A stretch of 64,000 nt of DNA from positions 1-64,000 of the forward strand of contig NZ_QPJT01000011.1 in NCBI RefSeq assembly GCF_003337415.1, given 5' to 3'. Below are positions 62,626 through 64,000 of the stretch, one piece after another (the stretch's first letter is position 1; each line of letters starts with the position of its first letter). The translations under genes were made by a program, and so were the position numbers. The notes under the pieces are model-generated. The model saw nothing but the letters and a program-made list of their open reading frames with translations, did no database searches and had not been told where the DNA came from. Origin of the DNA: Anaerobacterium chartisolvens. Its GTDB lineage: Bacteria; Bacillota; Clostridia; Acetivibrionales; DSM-27016.

Positions 62626-62880
62626 ATGTCAACACAGTCGGGTGTTAATTTGGATAGCTTAATTGACAACATAGCAAGGATTGCAAAGTTTCCAAAGGAA
62701 GAGGTGAAAATGGATTTCAGGCTGTACAATTCACGAGTGGTTTCCTCTCTGTCTATGCTGGAAATTATGAGCTTTGTTGAGAAGGAATACGGCATTGTCA
62801 TTTTGCCGGAGGAAATGATTGAGGACAACTTTGGAGATATCGGCAAATTAAAGGAAATGATAGACAGAAAGCTGGCGTGA
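62626..62880 (+). CDS. Second discrete carrier protein
   Basis: An 84-residue carrier-like protein with the candidate phosphopantetheine site in SRVVSSLSMLEIMSFVEKEYG. The usual G-x-D-S is replaced by V-V-S-S, but the helix and serine position fit. A GGGGATG site precedes the ATG. It lies between a MITE and the acyl-AMP ligase, and may carry the starter or the aminoacyl unit. The function is inferred from fold pattern and neighbours. Confidence 0.82.
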   Translation: MSTQSGVNLDSLIDNIARIAKFPKEEVKMDFRLYNSRVVSSLSMLEIMSFVEKEYGIVILPEEMIEDNFGDIGKLKEMIDRKLA

Positions 62881-62914
62881 GTGATTATCAGATATTTAAG
62901 TGGGGGATAAGTAA

Positions 62915-64000
62915 ATGTTTAAAGGTAGAAAAACCATTGGTAATGTTATTAATTCATATACCGAAAAGTTTCAGGACAAAACGGTGCTGATGTTTGATGA
63001 TTCACACTATTCATTTAAGGATTTACAGAAAACGGCAATAATCATAGCTTATAATTTATCTAAGCTGGGAATTAAAAAAGGTGACAGGGTTGCCATTGTG
63101 ATGAATAACAGGGTGGAATATATCTTTTGCTATTATGCGCTGGCGCTGCTGGGGGCGTGGGTGATACCCGTCAACATTCGGTATGAGGCGGGAGAATTGA
63201 AAAATGTCCTTTCAAATGCCGAGGCGTCTACCGTTATATATGAAAGGCAAATAGACAATTTTGATTTTTACAGGGTTATTGACGAGATAAAGCATGAATT
63301 GCCAAACTTAAGGAATTTGATAGTATGCCAAATGGAAGAGCAGGTTGAGGACAAAACTCTGTTTTTAGATGTGCTGAGGCTAAAGGATGATGAGAATTAC
63401 CATGATGCCTTCAATAAGGTGATGGAATTGGAGGCGCAGGTTGAGGAGGATGCCACCTTCCTTTTAGCCTATACGTCGGGTACTACGGGAAACCCTAAGG
63501 GTGTGATGCTCCAGCACGATTATTTTGTAACGATATGCCATAATCTTAATGAAATATGGAGCGGTGAAAGAAAAAAGGAAGAGGGCGGGCAGTCCCACGG
63601 AATAACAATGTCCGTTGCTCCCTTATATGCCGCGCAGGGCTTTATGGCGTTATTCATTGAGCTTCTGACGGGAGAGACAATTCAGATGTGCTCAAGCTTT
63701 ATACCAAATGAGATAATACGGTATCTCAACAATAAAAACGTCATAGCATTTCACACCCAGCCTACCTTCTGGAGCCTTTTATTGACGGTCCCTTACTTCC
63801 ACCATTTAGACCTGACCCACCTGCAAAGATGCGTCGTATCGGGATCATTATGCTCGCCCACTCTGGCGGCAAAGATAGCAGAACTTACAAAGGGCATAAT
63901 CATAAATGCATACGGGCTTGTTGAGGCTACATGCATATCAACTATTACCAGGCTGGAGGATTTGCCCGACATCACTTTTAACACAATAGGCAAGCCTGTA
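62915..64000 (+). CDS. Acyl-CoA synthetase/acyl-AMP ligase (truncated by the window end)
   Basis: The N-terminal 362 residues of a class I adenylate-forming enzyme, still open at position 64000. The P-loop AYTSGTTGNPKGVMLQH is near residue 187-203, and the later NAYGLVEATCIS segment is present. There is no amino-acid code, so a fatty acid or another carboxylate is the likely substrate. GGGGGATAA precedes the ATG. It directly follows the second carrier protein, so it may activate a starter acid and load that carrier. Confidence 0.9.
   Translation, partial: MFKGRKTIGNVINSYTEKFQDKTVLMFDDSHYSFKDLQKTAIIIAYNLSKLGIKKGDRVAIVMNNRVEYIFCYYALALLGAWVIPVNIRYEAGELKNVLSNAEASTVIYERQIDNFDFYRVIDEIKHELPNLRNLIVCQMEEQVEDKTLFLDVLRLKDDENYHDAFNKVMELEAQVEEDATFLLAYTSGTTGNPKGVMLQHDYFVTICHNLNEIWSGERKKEEGGQSHGITMSVAPLYAAQGFMALFIELLTGETIQMCSSFIPNEIIRYLNNKNVIAFHTQPTFWSLLLTVPYFHHLDLTHLQRCVVSGSLCSPTLAAKIAELTKGIIINAYGLVEATCISTITRLEDLPDITFNTIGKPV

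Overview
The window looks like a chromosomal segment of an anaerobic, moderately AT-rich Clostridia species, possibly a Ruminiclostridium/Acetivibrio-type organism. That placement is my inference. It rests on Gram-positive Shine-Dalgarno sequences, a complete Rnf complex, a GGGtGRT/NifU-like pair, an FMN-riboswitch-controlled RibU importer, a type I-B CRISPR-Cas locus and single-membrane lipoproteins. I saw no tRNA, rRNA or intact transposase gene.

Layout. (1) 1-10664: a 26-repeat CRISPR array with its leader at the left edge, followed on the same strand by cas1-cas2-cas4-cas8b-cas7-cas5-cas3-cas6. (2) 10784-11840: an MNT/HEPN nucleotidyltransferase-toxin pair behind a palindromic promoter, then a decayed nuclease tail and a terminator. 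(3) 11896-16125: a flavodoxin-fold reductase, a UPF0316 membrane protein, a methyl-accepting chemotaxis protein and an FMN-binding lipoprotein. (4) 16144-21401: rnfCDGEAB behind a clear promoter and a structured leader. (5) 21447-25359: an ABC-class ATPase, the GGGtGRT/NifU-like pair and a possible 6S-like RNA. (6) 25394-35866: a polar amino-acid ABC importer, a polysaccharide deacetylase lipoprotein, a riboswitch-controlled RibU, an Xre regulator, several unrecognised genes and at least three MITE-like repeats. (7) 35958-64000: a biosynthetic gene cluster that runs off the right edge.

The cluster is the most interesting part. A divergent control region (53066-54050) separates two arms. The minus-strand arm encodes a fully reducing PKS (KS-AT-DH-ER-KR-ACP), a hybrid PKS/NRPS protein (KS-AT-ACP-aminotransferase-condensation), a ferredoxin-nitroreductase fusion and a three-gene ABC-2 exporter. 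The plus-strand arm encodes a DUF169 protein, a discrete acyltransferase, an FkbH-like glyceryl-loading enzyme, a carrier protein, an isovaleryl-CoA-dehydrogenase-like flavoenzyme, a stand-alone adenylation enzyme, a HemN-like radical SAM enzyme, a second carrier protein and an acyl-AMP ligase cut by the window end. The parts suggest a beta-amino (poly)ketide joined to an unusual unit, perhaps a pyrrole-2-carboxyl or glycerate-derived one. I cannot match the set to a known product.

Five copies of two related MITE-like families (about 208 and 217 bp, with CTATATA-like ends) are scattered from 25394 to 62577. Two of them bracket the radical SAM gene inside the cluster, and one supplies the stop codon of the adenylation gene.
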